From positions 1 to 64,000 of the forward strand of contig JAICMR010000001.1 of NCBI GenBank assembly GCA_025929155.1: DNA of 64,000 bases, given 5' to 3'. This document shows positions 9,640 to 20,554 of this stretch, in pieces. Numbering within the stretch: the first letter of the stretch is position 1; each line of letters opens with the position of its first letter. The translations under genes were made by a program, and so were the position numbers. Below the pieces are notes generated by a model that made no database searches, had not been told where the DNA came from, and was given only the letters and a program-made list of their open reading frames with translations. This DNA is from Chthoniobacterales bacterium (lineage in GTDB: Bacteria > Verrucomicrobiota > Verrucomicrobiia > Chthoniobacterales > UBA10450).

Positions 9640-11007
9640 TTAACCGGACGACGCGTCGGGTGAAAGCCACGCATTTGCGCTGACCAGCAACGTCTCGACG
9701 CCGGTCGCCAAGGTAGGATGGATCACGGGCGCGAAGCGAGGGTTATGATTCGTCGGGATCTCCTGAACTTTCCCTGCGGCTTTCGCCTTTGCGTACAGAT
9801 TTCGATCGGTGCCGCCGATAAACCAGAAAACGGACGGTGCGCCCCATTCCGCGCCGAAGGAACCGAAGTCTTCGCTCGCGGATGTCGGTTTGACCTCGAG
9901 AACATGATCACCCGAAAAGCGTTCACGAAAAGCATCGGCCACTCGCCTGGTCGCATCCGCGTCGTTGCTAACCAGCGAATAGCGATCCAGTGCGGTGATT
10001 TCCGGCGGCTTCGGCGCTCCCGACGCCTCGGCCTCCGCATTCACGATCCGCTTGATCGCGGCGAGCACGCGTTTGCGCACGCCTTCGTCATAGGTTCGCA
10101 CGTTCAATTTTATGACGGCCTCATCCGGAATCACGTTCTCCTTCGTGCCGGCCTGGAGCGAACCGATCGTGACGACCGCGGCGTCGTTAGGCGCGATCTC
10201 GCGCGAGACGATCGTCTGCAACCGGAGCACCGTGGCCGCAGCCATGACGACGGGATCGATGCTCGCCTGCGGCATCGAACCGTGCGCACCGCGACCGAAC
10301 ATTCGAATCTGAAAACTGTCTGCCGCAGATGTGATCACGCCCGTGCGGCCGCCGATGGCGCCAGCTGGCCCGACCATCACATGCTGTCCAAGAACCACGT
10401 CGGGTTTCGGGAAGCGCTTGAAAAGGTTGTCATCGATCATCGCCTGAGCGCCCTGCGCGGTTTCTTCCGCGGGTTGGAAGACGGCCATCAAAGTGCCGCG
10501 CCACGGGCCCCCTTCTTTCGCCATCAGCGTCGCGGCTCCCACCAGCCAGGTTACGTGCATGTCATGCCCGCAGGCATGCATCACCGGAACGATGTTTCCT
10601 TCGGAATCCCTGGCGGTAACAGAACTCGCGTAGGCCAGTCCGGTTGCCTCCTTTACGGGCAGCGCGTCCATGTCAGCGCGAAGCATCACCGTCGGGCCAT
10701 CGCCATTTCGCAGCAGACCCACGACACCGGTTTTGCCGATTCCTGAGGTGACTTCGTAACCGGCGGCCTTCAATCGTTTGGCGGCGATCCCAGCCGTGCG
10801 CGTCTCCTGCATCGACAGCTCCGGATGGGAATGGATGTCCTTATAAAGCGCTTCCAGGTCCGGCAGAAGACTCTTCAGCTTCGCGGAAAGACGATTGGAA
10901 TCGCTCGAGGTTTTGTTTGAGCTGGCGATGCCAGTGGAACGCGGCTTTTTCTTCACTCCCGCAGGCTTCGCACTCTTATTCGATCGCTTCTGCTTTTGCT
11001 CTTTCAT
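9640..11007 (-). CDS. M20 family amidohydrolase (hippurate hydrolase-like)
   Basis: LYKDIHSHPELSMQE, MRADMDALPVKEATGL, MHACGHDMH, QPAEET, GRGAHGSMP. Confidence 0.93.
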   Translation of the reverse strand: MKEQKQKRSNKSAKPAGVKKKPRSTGIASSNKTSSDSNRLSAKLKSLLPDLEALYKDIHSHPELSMQETRTAGIAAKRLKAAGYEVTSGIGKTGVVGLLRNGDGPTVMLRADMDALPVKEATGLAYASSVTARDSEGNIVPVMHACGHDMHVTWLVGAATLMAKEGGPWRGTLMAVFQPAEETAQGAQAMIDDNLFKRFPKPDVVLGQHVMVGPAGAIGGRTGVITSAADSFQIRMFGRGAHGSMPQASIDPVVMAAATVLRLQTIVSREIAPNDAAVVTIGSLQAGTKENVIPDEAVIKLNVRTYDEGVRKRVLAAIKRIVNAEAEASGAPKPPEITALDRYSLVSNDADATRRVADAFRERFSGDHVLEVKPTSASEDFGSFGAEWGAPSVFWFIGGTDRNLYAKAKAAGKVQEIPTNHNPRFAPVIHPTLATGVETLLVSANAWLSPDASSG

Positions 11008-11152
11008 CGTTTCCTCCGGTTTGCTTCACGCAATTCCACAACTTTTCCGGCTCTTCAGCTTCGCCGCCGCGACCCGCCATGGCTGCAACGAACTTTCCGG
11101 CCTCGAATTCGGATCAGGTTTAGTGCGAGAGGCGCAATCTTTCCGACCGCCG

Positions 11153-12583
11153 CTAAGGCGCCGCACGATCTGCGGGCTTGGCGACGATCTGGATCTTGAT
11201 GAAGTTCGATCCGCGGGGCTGTCCGGCCGGCACGCCGCCGAGGACAAGAATTTTGTCGCCGGAAACAACGGTGCCGCGTTCGAACAGGACGATTTCGGCC
11301 TGTTTCACCAGACGGTCAAAACTCTCTGGAATGCCTGTCACAAGTACCGGCTTGATACCCCACAGCAGGTTCAGCCAATGATAAACATCGGCGCTGGTCG
11401 TGAGTGCAAAAAGCGGTGTCTTCGATCGTTCGGCGGCGACCAGGCGCGCGGTGTGACCGCTGGTCGTCATCACCGCGATTGCTTTTGCATTGATCCGGCG
11501 GGCGACGGCCGTGGCCGCTTCACTCAGGGCGTGCGGATCGGTGGGATCAGTGACAGGATAAACCTTGGGGTCGGTCCCTGTTTCCACTTCGGCTGCGATC
11601 CGCGCCATCATCTCCACCGCGCGAACGGGAAACGCGCCGATGGCGGACTCGCCGGAGAGCATGACCGCGTCGGTTCCATCGATGATCGCGTTCGCGACAT
11701 CGCTGGCTTCGGCGCGGGTCGGTTGGGGATCGTGGATCATGCTCTCTAGCATCTGGGTGGCAGTGATTACCGGCAGCCCTTTGCGATTGCACCTTTCGAT
11801 AATGTGCTTTTGCAGCATCGGCACTTTTTCGGGCCTGACCTCAACGCCGAGATCGCCACGCGCCACCATGACTCCGCTGACTTCCTGAAGAATCTCTTCG
11901 AGATTTTCAATCGCCTCCGGCTTCTCGATCTTCGCGATGACCGGTTTGAAGCGCTCCTGGGCAGCAATAAATTCTTTCAACGTCCGGACGTCGGCAGCGG
12001 TGCGGACGAAACTCAACGAGATCCAATCAACATTGTGCGCCAGCCCGAACTCGACATCGCGCCGGTCCTTCTCGGTCAGTGAAGGGATTGGCAGCGTCAG
12101 GTTCGGAAAATTGACTCCCTGCCGGCTCTTAAGAACGCCGCCTTCGATCACGCGGCAACACACGGCGGGGCCATCAATTCCTGTCACCTCCAGTTCCAAC
12201 AAGCCATCCATCAGCAGAACGCGCATGCCCGCTCGCGCGTATCGCGCGGCATCGGGATAATCGATCGGAATCGTTGCGTCCTGATTACGAAAATCCTCTG
12301 CGGGCAGAAGCGGCACGATCTCTCCTGCCGCGAGCAGCATTTCGCCGGCCGGGAGTTGTGCGACGCGGATTTTGGGACCTTGCAGGTCCTGGAGAATCGT
12401 CACCGGCGTATCCAACTCGTCCGAGATGGCTCGGATCTCGGCAATGTTGCGAGCATGCTCTTCGTGCGTGCCGTGGGAAAAGTTCAGACGGGCGACATCC
12501 ATCCCAGCCGTGATGAGCCGGCGGATGATTTCAGGAGAACTGCTCGCGGGACCGAGGGTGGCGACAATCTTGGTTCGGCGCAT
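11153..12583 (-). CDS. pyk: Pyruvate kinase
   Basis: MRRTKIVATLGPASSSPEIIRRLITAGMDVARLNFSHG, VMVARGDLGVE, PVITATQMLESMI, DAVMLSGESA. Confidence 0.97.
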   Translation of the reverse strand: MRRTKIVATLGPASSSPEIIRRLITAGMDVARLNFSHGTHEEHARNIAEIRAISDELDTPVTILQDLQGPKIRVAQLPAGEMLLAAGEIVPLLPAEDFRNQDATIPIDYPDAARYARAGMRVLLMDGLLELEVTGIDGPAVCCRVIEGGVLKSRQGVNFPNLTLPIPSLTEKDRRDVEFGLAHNVDWISLSFVRTAADVRTLKEFIAAQERFKPVIAKIEKPEAIENLEEILQEVSGVMVARGDLGVEVRPEKVPMLQKHIIERCNRKGLPVITATQMLESMIHDPQPTRAEASDVANAIIDGTDAVMLSGESAIGAFPVRAVEMMARIAAEVETGTDPKVYPVTDPTDPHALSEAATAVARRINAKAIAVMTTSGHTARLVAAERSKTPLFALTTSADVYHWLNLLWGIKPVLVTGIPESFDRLVKQAEIVLFERGTVVSGDKILVLGGVPAGQPRGSNFIKIQIVAKPADRAAP

Positions 12584-12730
12584 GATGGGGAATCACTCTA
12601 CTCGCCACGGTCGAGCCCGCACGAGCCGTGAGAGGAATTGCCGGTTTCGGCTGTCTTCTGTGGGTTTGAAGAAAGGGAACGCAGTTGATCGATAACAGTG
12701 CATCGATTGGCAGACGCTCGCCGGTTCTGA

Positions 12731-13801
<1,071 letters not shown>

Positions 13802-14155
13802 GCCACCGCGCAACTTCGTGAATTGCAGGAAGCAGTAAGAAAAACTAAGAACAACAGGTTGGAGAGAAAACGCTAAGTAGTGCGCTAGAAGACAACGCAA
13901 CAGCCAAGATTCCGTCCGCTACTTCTGCTAACACTGACGCTTAAGAACTACGGGGCGGCCGAACGGATCAGGTAATCCGCTAGCGAACTATCCACCAAGG
14001 CTGTGGCCGCCGGCGCCGCTCCGACCGCGGAGACATTTATTTCTTCGCACCGTAGGGAAAAGTGCCGATCTCATCTCCTACATGAGAGCAGTAGGCTTTA
14101 GTCCGCTCCTCGATTCCTCGCTTCTAAAATGAATCCTCCTGGACGATGATCCCAC

Positions 14156-14647
14156 ATGCAAAAAATTACGCCATTTCTTTGGTTCGACTCGCAGGCAGAA
14201 GAAGCTGTCCGGTTTTATCTTTCGGTCTTTAAAGACGGGGAAATCCATTCCATTACGCGTTACCCGGAAGACGGACCGGGCGCGGCGGGCTCGGTCATGA
14301 CGATCGCTTTTGAGCTGAAGGGCGAGCAGTTCGTGGCCTTGAATGGCGGGCCTGGATTTCCGTTCACCAATGCGGTCTCGCTGGTCGTGAACTGCGATTC
14401 GCAGGAGGAAATCGACTATTTCTGGGAGAAGCTGGCGGCCGACGGCGGCGAGCCGATCCAGTGCGGATGGTTGAAAGATAAGTTCGGCATGCCTTGGCAG
14501 ATCGTCCCGAGCCAGGTGTGGGATTGGCTGAATGGCGATGATCCGGCGCGGGTGAAACGTGTCACGAGCGCGCTGTGGCAGATGGAAAAGCTCGACCTCG
14601 CCGAATTGGAACGAGCGGCTCGAGTGGACGGAGATCGGTCGGGTTAG
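14156..14647 (+). CDS. VOC family protein (PhnB-like)
   Basis: MQKITPFLWFDSQAEEAVRFYLSVFKDGEIHSITRYPEDGPGAAGSVMTIAFELKGEQFVALNGGP and CGWLKDKFGMPWQIVP. Confidence 0.93.
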   Translation: MQKITPFLWFDSQAEEAVRFYLSVFKDGEIHSITRYPEDGPGAAGSVMTIAFELKGEQFVALNGGPGFPFTNAVSLVVNCDSQEEIDYFWEKLAADGGEPIQCGWLKDKFGMPWQIVPSQVWDWLNGDDPARVKRVTSALWQMEKLDLAELERAARVDGDRSG

Positions 14648-14771
14648 CCGTCTTCGGCTCGAACCGAGGAAATGGGGCGGCACGTGCCAGTTCATTGGAC
14701 CAACATGCCAATGGCGATGTCGCGGGGCGTTGCAAGTCGCCGGATCGGCCGATGTCCTTTAGATTCTCGCT

Positions 14772-14990
14772 ATGACTGACGTGACGATTGATGTGATCAA
14801 AAACGGCCCTTACATCGTGAAGGGTGAGGTGGAAATGAAAGACGCGGATGGGAAATCCTATCCACTGGAAAAACGGATGGCGCTCTGTCGCTGTGGCGCT
14901 TCCACGGAGAAGCCGTTCTGCGACGGGACCCATTCAAAGATTGGCTTCCAGGCGGCCGAGAAAGCCGTGCCTGAGTCAGCCGAGAGTTAG
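14772..14990 (+). CDS. CDGSH iron-sulfur domain protein
   Basis: LCRCGASTEKPFCDGTHSKIGF is a canonical CDGSH 2Fe-2S motif. Confidence 0.93.
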   Translation: MTDVTIDVIKNGPYIVKGEVEMKDADGKSYPLEKRMALCRCGASTEKPFCDGTHSKIGFQAAEKAVPESAES

Positions 14991-15128
14991 ACTGGTTAGG
15001 CAAACGCCGCGGTCGCCGGAGGCAGGCTCGGTCGACGAACGGCATCTCGTCCTTCTGCAGCAGAAATATTGCAGTGCGTTTAGGAGTCATCTCCGCCTAA
15101 CGAATCCACGACGACGCATTCTCCGCCG

Positions 15129-16130
15129 CTAAGAAAAATCGAGCACTACTTTGCCAACACTCTGGCTCGTTTCGAGATAAACATGCGCCGCCTGGATGTC
15201 GGCCACGGGAAAGACCCGGTCGAGCACCGGGCGCAAATCGCCGGAGGCCAGAAGCGGAACCACGTGCGCGGCAAAGTCGCGAATTGCCTCGGCTTTTTCC
15301 TCGATCGATCGGGAACGCAGCACCGTCCCGACGATCGTGGCGCGTTTGCGCAGGAGAAGAGAAAGATCGATTTCGGCGCGCGATCCCGCGGTTGTGCCGA
15401 CACAGACGAGGCGGCCGCGGACGGCAAGGGCGCGGAGGTTTGCGGCGAAGTAGGCGCCGCCCACGAGATCGATGATGAGGTCGGCTCCGACGCCGTTGGT
15501 CGCCTGGTGGAGGGCATCGACAAATTTACCGGGCGGCGTGCTGGCAACGAAACTAGCGTCCAGTCCGAGGTCGCGAATCTTCTCCAGCTTTCCGGCGTGA
15601 CGAGAGGTCCCATAAACGAAAGCGCCGGCGAGATGCGCCAGTTGCACGGCGGCGGTGCCAACACCGGAAGCAGCCGCGTGGATCAGAACCCGCTCGCCCA
15701 TTCGCAAACCGCCTCGGGCAAAAAGTGCGTCATGCGCGGTGATGAACGCTTCCGGAATGGCGGCCGCCTCGGTGAAACTCAGGTCGGCCGGGATCCGCGC
15801 GAGGTTACTCTCGGCCACGATGACATATTCCGCCTGGCCTCCGCCGGCGGTGATGCCGAAAACGCGCGCCCCTTTTTTCCAGCGCCGCACTCCTCCGCCT
15901 AACGATTCCACTTCGCCCGCAAACTCGAGCCCCGGAATGTTTCCTGGATATCCGGGTGGCGCTGGATATTTCCCTTCTCGTTGCAGAAGATCGGCGCGAT
16001 TCAATCCCGCCGCGTGTACTCGCACCCGCACGTAATCGCCGGTGGGCGTGGCCGGCGTTTCAGTTTCGCCCAGTTGGATTTGTTCAGGTCCGCCCGACGA
16101 GGTGATCAAGACAGCGCGCATGCTGTTCAA
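15129..16130 (-). CDS. NAD(P)H-quinone oxidoreductase (MDR/PIG3-like zinc-less ADH family)
   Basis: RVRVHAAGLNRADLLQREGKYPAPPGYPGNIPGLEFAGEV, LIHAAASGVGTAAVQLA. Confidence 0.93.
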   Translation of the reverse strand: MNSMRAVLITSSGGPEQIQLGETETPATPTGDYVRVRVHAAGLNRADLLQREGKYPAPPGYPGNIPGLEFAGEVESLGGGVRRWKKGARVFGITAGGGQAEYVIVAESNLARIPADLSFTEAAAIPEAFITAHDALFARGGLRMGERVLIHAAASGVGTAAVQLAHLAGAFVYGTSRHAGKLEKIRDLGLDASFVASTPPGKFVDALHQATNGVGADLIIDLVGGAYFAANLRALAVRGRLVCVGTTAGSRAEIDLSLLLRKRATIVGTVLRSRSIEEKAEAIRDFAAHVVPLLASGDLRPVLDRVFPVADIQAAHVYLETSQSVGKVVLDFS

Positions 16131-16135
16131 GACAC

Positions 16136-17080
16136 TCAGGCCCGTTCCCGCGCAAGGCTTTGCTGCATCGAATTTTCCAGCACAAACGTCTCCCCAATCT
16201 CGCGCAGCGCGATGCGCTCCGGTGCGGTAGCCAGCGCCGTGGCGAATCGTTCAATCGGTTCCCGAAACGGTTCGGAGCTGAGCTTAAAAGTCTGGTGATG
16301 CATCGGCATGATGAAGTGCGCACCCGCCGCGTTGGACATCGCGATCGCTTGTTCCGGTGTGCAATGCGAGCGAATCCACGGCTCGTAGGCGCCGATGCTA
16401 AAGATGGCGAGATCGTAAGGGCGTCGATCGTGCAGCTCTGCAGAGCTATTCGTTAGGGCGGTGTCGCCGGAGAAGATCACCCGCCGCCCGTTTCGTTCGA
16501 GAACGTAGCCATTGTAGCCGCGATGGACATCGCGGCGCAGTCGGGCGCCCCAGTGATTCACCGGAATTGCCCTAACGATGAGGGTTCCGACCGACACCTT
16601 AACTTCGGCCCGCTCGCCCCAACGCAATTCCCTGATCTCGCGCAGCTTCGTCCAGTCGAGCAAATCGCTCGTCTGCGGCGCGGTGACGACCTGGGTTCGC
16701 GAATCGAATTGCCGAAGCGTTTGCCAATCGATGTGGTCGAAGTGCGCGTGCGAGAGGAGAACGAGGTCGATCGGCGGCAGCTCGCGAAACGTGAGCGCCG
16801 GTTGGGTGAGGCGCTTCGGGCCGATCGTGAGCAATCCAGGAATCCGAATTCCGCAGCGCGCGAACAGCACCGGGTCGCTCAGAATCGTCACGCCGTAAAA
16901 GTTAAGAAGCACCGTGGAATGGCCCAGCCAGGCCGCGGTGAGGCGGTCGTCAGGCCATTCGTTAGGCTGAGGATGCGCGAAGGCCGGCGCGATCGGGCGC
17001 CTGCTTTCGACCGCCCACTCGTGCCAAAGATGGGCCAGCCAACTGCGTTTCCTGCTCACTTCGTCTGCGCGCCCGGTCAA
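16136..17080 (-). CDS. MBL-fold metallo-hydrolase (NAPE-PLD/UlaG-like)
   Basis: AAWLGHSTVLLNFYGVTILSDPV, LLSHAHFDHID, VNHWGARLRRD, GDTALT, MPMHHQTF. Confidence 0.88.
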   Translation of the reverse strand: MTGRADEVSRKRSWLAHLWHEWAVESRRPIAPAFAHPQPNEWPDDRLTAAWLGHSTVLLNFYGVTILSDPVLFARCGIRIPGLLTIGPKRLTQPALTFRELPPIDLVLLSHAHFDHIDWQTLRQFDSRTQVVTAPQTSDLLDWTKLREIRELRWGERAEVKVSVGTLIVRAIPVNHWGARLRRDVHRGYNGYVLERNGRRVIFSGDTALTNSSAELHDRRPYDLAIFSIGAYEPWIRSHCTPEQAIAMSNAAGAHFIMPMHHQTFKLSSEPFREPIERFATALATAPERIALREIGETFVLENSMQQSLARERA

Positions 17081-17308
17081 TTGGTTAGATCTGGTCGTTC
17101 AACAGAAGTCGCGCGCAGAAAAATCGCGGGCCACAAGCGGTGGAACGGTGCCAGCAAAGTCCTGCGGGCTGTCTTGCGTGGAGCCCGTTTGCAATAAAAG
17201 ACCGAGCGCAATGCGCCATTCTCACAGAAGGAACTGGACCAACGGAGGCGTTGCTCCGAAGACGATCAGACCGTCGGCGAGACTGCTGCGACCGTCGGAA
17301 CCGGTTAT

Positions 17309-17824
17309 TTATTTCACCACACCAATCTCGGCTCGCCGGTTTTTTGCCCAGGCCTCTTCATTCGACGCCGGGTCAGCCGGCATCTCCGCGCCAAAACTCA
17401 CCGTCTGGATATTCTGCGCGCTCGCGCCGCTCGCGATCAGGGCTTCCCGGACAGATTCAGCGCGGCGTTCGCCGAGGCCCCGATTATATTCGGCGGTGCC
17501 GCGTTCGTCAGTGAATCCCGCAATAATAATCTGGCCGCCGCCGCCCTGGAGGAAACTGGCGATCTGCTGGATTTTGCCGTTCTCGGAGCCGGCGATGTCC
17601 TGACTGTCGAACGCGAAATAGATCGGCTGAAACTGCCGGCGATCGACGTTGCTGCTCAAGAACGACGTGCCGCCTTCCGGCCGGTCGGGCAGCGGCGTAC
17701 CGTTCACATAATCGCCGGTGCTGCCGGCGGTCTGACCGCCTTTTTTCCCTGCACAAGCGGAGAGGAGCGCGAGCAAGGCGAGCGACGAAAATAGAGCGAG
17801 CGGGCGACGAAACTGGAGATTCAT
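17309..17824 (-). CDS. pal: Peptidoglycan-associated lipoprotein (OmpA C-terminal domain)
   Basis: Lipobox LALLALLSACAG, then PIYFAFDSQDIAGSENGKIQQIASFL...IAGFTDERGTAEYNRGLGERRAESVREAL. Start at ATG 17824. Confidence 0.9.
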   Translation of the reverse strand: MNLQFRRPLALFSSLALLALLSACAGKKGGQTAGSTGDYVNGTPLPDRPEGGTSFLSSNVDRRQFQPIYFAFDSQDIAGSENGKIQQIASFLQGGGGQIIIAGFTDERGTAEYNRGLGERRAESVREALIASGASAQNIQTVSFGAEMPADPASNEEAWAKNRRAEIGVVK

Positions 17825-17892
17825 AAGAGCTGCGCGAGCATAACGGCAGCGCCCGGCCATGCAAGCTGTCGGGGAACTGACGTGGCTCTGTT

Positions 17893-17911
17893 CGTTAGGC
17901 ACTCGTTAGGC
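17893..17911 (+). repeat. Two direct copies of the dispersed TCGTTAGGC motif, 11 bp apart
   Basis: ttCGTTAGGCactCGTTAGGC; a third copy lies at 18059-18066. Confidence 0.8.
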
Positions 17912-17928
17912 GGGAATCGGCGACTACC

Positions 17929-18022
17929 GTCATCCCGGCGCAGCCGAGGGATTCCGTGGAGCGGCCCTTTCAGGTTTCGTCACAGGACTCCCCGGCTCCG
18001 CTGTGCTTTGCTCGGAATGACC
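17929..18022. repeat. Intergenic imperfect palindromic repeat (GTCATyCykrGC family)
   Basis: Left arm gtcatcccggcgcagccgagggattcc; right arm ggactccccggctccgctgtgctttgctcggaatgac, an imperfect inverted repeat. Confidence 0.6.
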
Positions 18023-18060
18023 GGCCATTTCAGGCGCTCCCGAGCCTTGCGGCGTATTCG

Positions 18061-18960
18061 TTAGGCGGGTTTTTCCGCGCCGAAGCCATGGAAAAGGCGG
18101 TAGAAAAATCCGCCTTCCGCATCTTCGTAATCCATTATTCTTCCGGCACGCGCCACGAGCACCGGGATATCCGCCCGATTTAAGATTCCGCGTGTCAGAT
18201 CGCCCATGATGTAGTGGCGGAAGTTGCCGGTCGATTGGGTCGTGCCGGTAACAACCAGATCGTGATCGTTTTCTCGGATCTGGGCGAAAATCTGATCGAG
18301 CGCGAACCCGTGGCGGAGCCGGAGTTCGACGGGGACGCCGCGTTTTTCCAGGCTCTCTTTTTGCGCACGGAGGTTGCGTCCCAGTTCGGAGTCGGAAGCA
18401 AGCACACGATCGACGTCTTCTTCCAATCGCATGAGATTTGCATAGATTGCGGGTGGCTCAGCCATGACGTGGAGCAGCGTAATGCTGGCCCCGACACAGG
18501 AGGCGATCTCGGCTGCCATCTGCACCGCATCGTCGCTGTAACGCCGCCCTCCGGTGCAGACCAGGATCCGCTCGACGTGTTCGCAAACGCCGATCGCGAC
18601 GAGCACGGGAGGCGGCACGGCTTTGATTACTTCGTAGGTTTTTTCCGGCCGCAAATACATCCCGCCGCTTCCTTTCCGGCGCGCGCCGATGATGGCGAGG
18701 TCGTATTCGTTCGACGTCGTCTCCGCAAGAATCTGCCGGATCGGCTCACCGGAGCGGATCACGATCGCCGGCTCCAGGCCGCGCTTGCGCAACATCTCCG
18801 CCTCGCTCTCAAGCGCCGCGCGCAACGCTTTTTCGTCTCCCGCTTTTTCGGCAATGCCGAGGAGCGTGGTGGGAGATTTGCACGGCGCGCCAATCAAGCC
18901 GCCGAGCCGAGTGGGACTATCCGAGGGATCAGTTCCATCGCTGCAAATGAGAAGACGCAT
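18061..18960 (-). CDS. Universal stress protein (tandem USP domains)
   Basis: MRLLICSDGTDPSDSP..., ILVCTGGRRYSDDAVQMAAEIASCVGASITLLHVMAEPP, VTGTTQSTGNFRHYIMGDLTRGILNRADIPVLVAR. Start at ATG 18960; the longer ORF extends antisense over the next gene. Confidence 0.85.
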   Translation of the reverse strand: MRLLICSDGTDPSDSPTRLGGLIGAPCKSPTTLLGIAEKAGDEKALRAALESEAEMLRKRGLEPAIVIRSGEPIRQILAETTSNEYDLAIIGARRKGSGGMYLRPEKTYEVIKAVPPPVLVAIGVCEHVERILVCTGGRRYSDDAVQMAAEIASCVGASITLLHVMAEPPAIYANLMRLEEDVDRVLASDSELGRNLRAQKESLEKRGVPVELRLRHGFALDQIFAQIRENDHDLVVTGTTQSTGNFRHYIMGDLTRGILNRADIPVLVARAGRIMDYEDAEGGFFYRLFHGFGAEKPA

Positions 18961-18965
18961 GGCGG

Positions 18966-19913
18966 CTAGAGTTTCTGCCCGGTAAACAAAGTGTAGAGGA
19001 CAATGGCCGCGCCGATCAACGGCAGCGGCACGAAAAGAAGCCGAATCTTCGGCCCGGCAAAGTATTGAGTGAGAATAGCACCGATCTGCGCGCCAATCGC
19101 GGCCCCAATATTCATGACGAGCGCGACCAGGATGTCGACGTTGCCCTTCACGGCGTGGCTGAACGTCCCGTAGCTCGCCGAGATGATGATCTCGAAAAGG
19201 TCGGTTCCGACCGCGAGGTGCGTCGGAATCCCGAGCACGTAAACCAACATCGGCATGCGGATGTAACCGGCGCCGCCACCCAGAAATCCGCTGAACAACC
19301 CGCCAATGAACGAGACGATGATGATGACCCAGAGTGAAATCGACTTCACGCCGGAGGTCGGGAGCGAGATCATCGGCCAAACCCGAAGTCCCTGGATCGC
19401 TTTCGTCACGTTGTCGAATGATGAAACATCGGGTCCGCGCCCGGTGCCGCCCATCGTTCCCTTGCCGCCCGAGCTGCGTTTTACCAGCCGCATCGTCTTC
19501 CAGCTTTCCCAGATCATGAAGCTGGAAATGCTGCAGTAGATGCAGATCGAAATAACGCTGACCACGAAATCAACGTTGCCCTGTCGTTTCAGCAACTGAA
19601 TCAACTGCGCGCCGCACTCCGCGCCGCCAATCGTGCCCAGGGCCATGATGAACCCCAGACGCAGATCGACATTTCCGAGCGCTCGATGGCGCTTTGCCGC
19701 CACGACCGATTTTCCAACAATGTGGGCGAGATCCGTCCCGATCGCGTAATTCCAATGCATGCCAACCGCGCGCAGCGCTGGGCCGGCAATAAAGCTCCCG
19801 CCCACCCCGAAAAATCCGCCCATGACGCCGATTAAGAACCCGATGATGACGAGATAAACCGGACTGATGTCCGTCCCGGAGATCGGGAAGTACATCGCGA
19901 GGAGCGGAATCAT
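18966..19913 (-). CDS. Sulfite exporter TauE/SafE family permease
   Basis: GFLIGVMGGFFGVGGSFIAGPALRAVGM, GLFSGFLGGGAGYIRMPMLVYVLGIPTHLAVGTDL. Confidence 0.9.
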   Translation of the reverse strand: MIPLLAMYFPISGTDISPVYLVIIGFLIGVMGGFFGVGGSFIAGPALRAVGMHWNYAIGTDLAHIVGKSVVAAKRHRALGNVDLRLGFIMALGTIGGAECGAQLIQLLKRQGNVDFVVSVISICIYCSISSFMIWESWKTMRLVKRSSGGKGTMGGTGRGPDVSSFDNVTKAIQGLRVWPMISLPTSGVKSISLWVIIIVSFIGGLFSGFLGGGAGYIRMPMLVYVLGIPTHLAVGTDLFEIIISASYGTFSHAVKGNVDILVALVMNIGAAIGAQIGAILTQYFAGPKIRLLFVPLPLIGAAIVLYTLFTGQKL

Positions 19914-20179
19914 TCCGAGCGTCCGCGCAGGAGTTTGAAGATGAGGGTCGTGACGCTTTCGAGGACCACCGCCTGACCGATGATCAATGCGATCGAAACG
20001 ACCGCATAAGTCTTGATCCGATCGTGATCGAGCTGCGCGAGCCAATCGCCGAGGAAATGGAGAACGAGAAAGAAATACGCCGCCACTAGGATCCCGTAAA
20101 CGACGAGCTCGATGGCAAACGATCTGACCGTCTTTTTGGCTCCGGCTTTCATAACGGGTTGGGGGTGGTCCCGCGTCAT
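19910..20179 (-). CDS. Small two-TM membrane protein upstream of, and overlapping, the TauE/SafE gene
   Basis: Two hydrophobic segments (VVYGILVAAYFFLVLHFLGDWL; TYAVVSIALIIGQAVVLESV). 4-bp ATGA-type overlap with the permease start. Confidence 0.75.
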   Translation of the reverse strand: MTRDHPQPVMKAGAKKTVRSFAIELVVYGILVAAYFFLVLHFLGDWLAQLDHDRIKTYAVVSIALIIGQAVVLESVTTLIFKLLRGRSE

Positions 20180-20274
20180 TTGGCCGCGATGAGGCAGAGC
20201 GTCAACCGAAAATCCCTTTGCGTGCGGAACGATTCTTCCTAGGTTCGTGGCCCCGAAAGAGCCGGGAAACGATT

Positions 20275-20514
20275 ATGGCCGATGTCTCGAACAAATATGA
20301 AGAAAACGTAGCGGGAAAGTTCTACGTCGATGATCAGTGCATCGACTGTGATCTCTGTCGCGAGACCGCGCCCGCGAACTTTAAGCGGAACGACGACGGC
20401 GGCCATTCCTTCGTTTACAAGCAGCCGGAAAACCCGGAGGAAGAAGCGCTTTGTAAGGAAGCAATGGAAGGTTGTCCCGTCGAAGCGATCGGTAACGATG
20501 GCGGCGACGGCTGA
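20275..20514 (+). CDS. Ferredoxin (single-cluster type)
   Basis: YVDDQCIDCDLCRETAPANFKRNDDGGHSFVYKQPENPEEEALCKEAMEGCPVEAI. Confidence 0.92.
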   Translation: MADVSNKYEENVAGKFYVDDQCIDCDLCRETAPANFKRNDDGGHSFVYKQPENPEEEALCKEAMEGCPVEAIGNDGGDG

Positions 20515-20554
20515 TCACCGCGCCCCCTTCCTGCACCTGCGCGCGGAAGTGTAA

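Noticed and set aside
18961-19380. Upstream extension of the USP ORF to 19380
   Set aside because: Runs antisense... in an alternative frame through the TauE/SafE gene; the USP N-terminus MRLLICSDGT at 18960 is clear.
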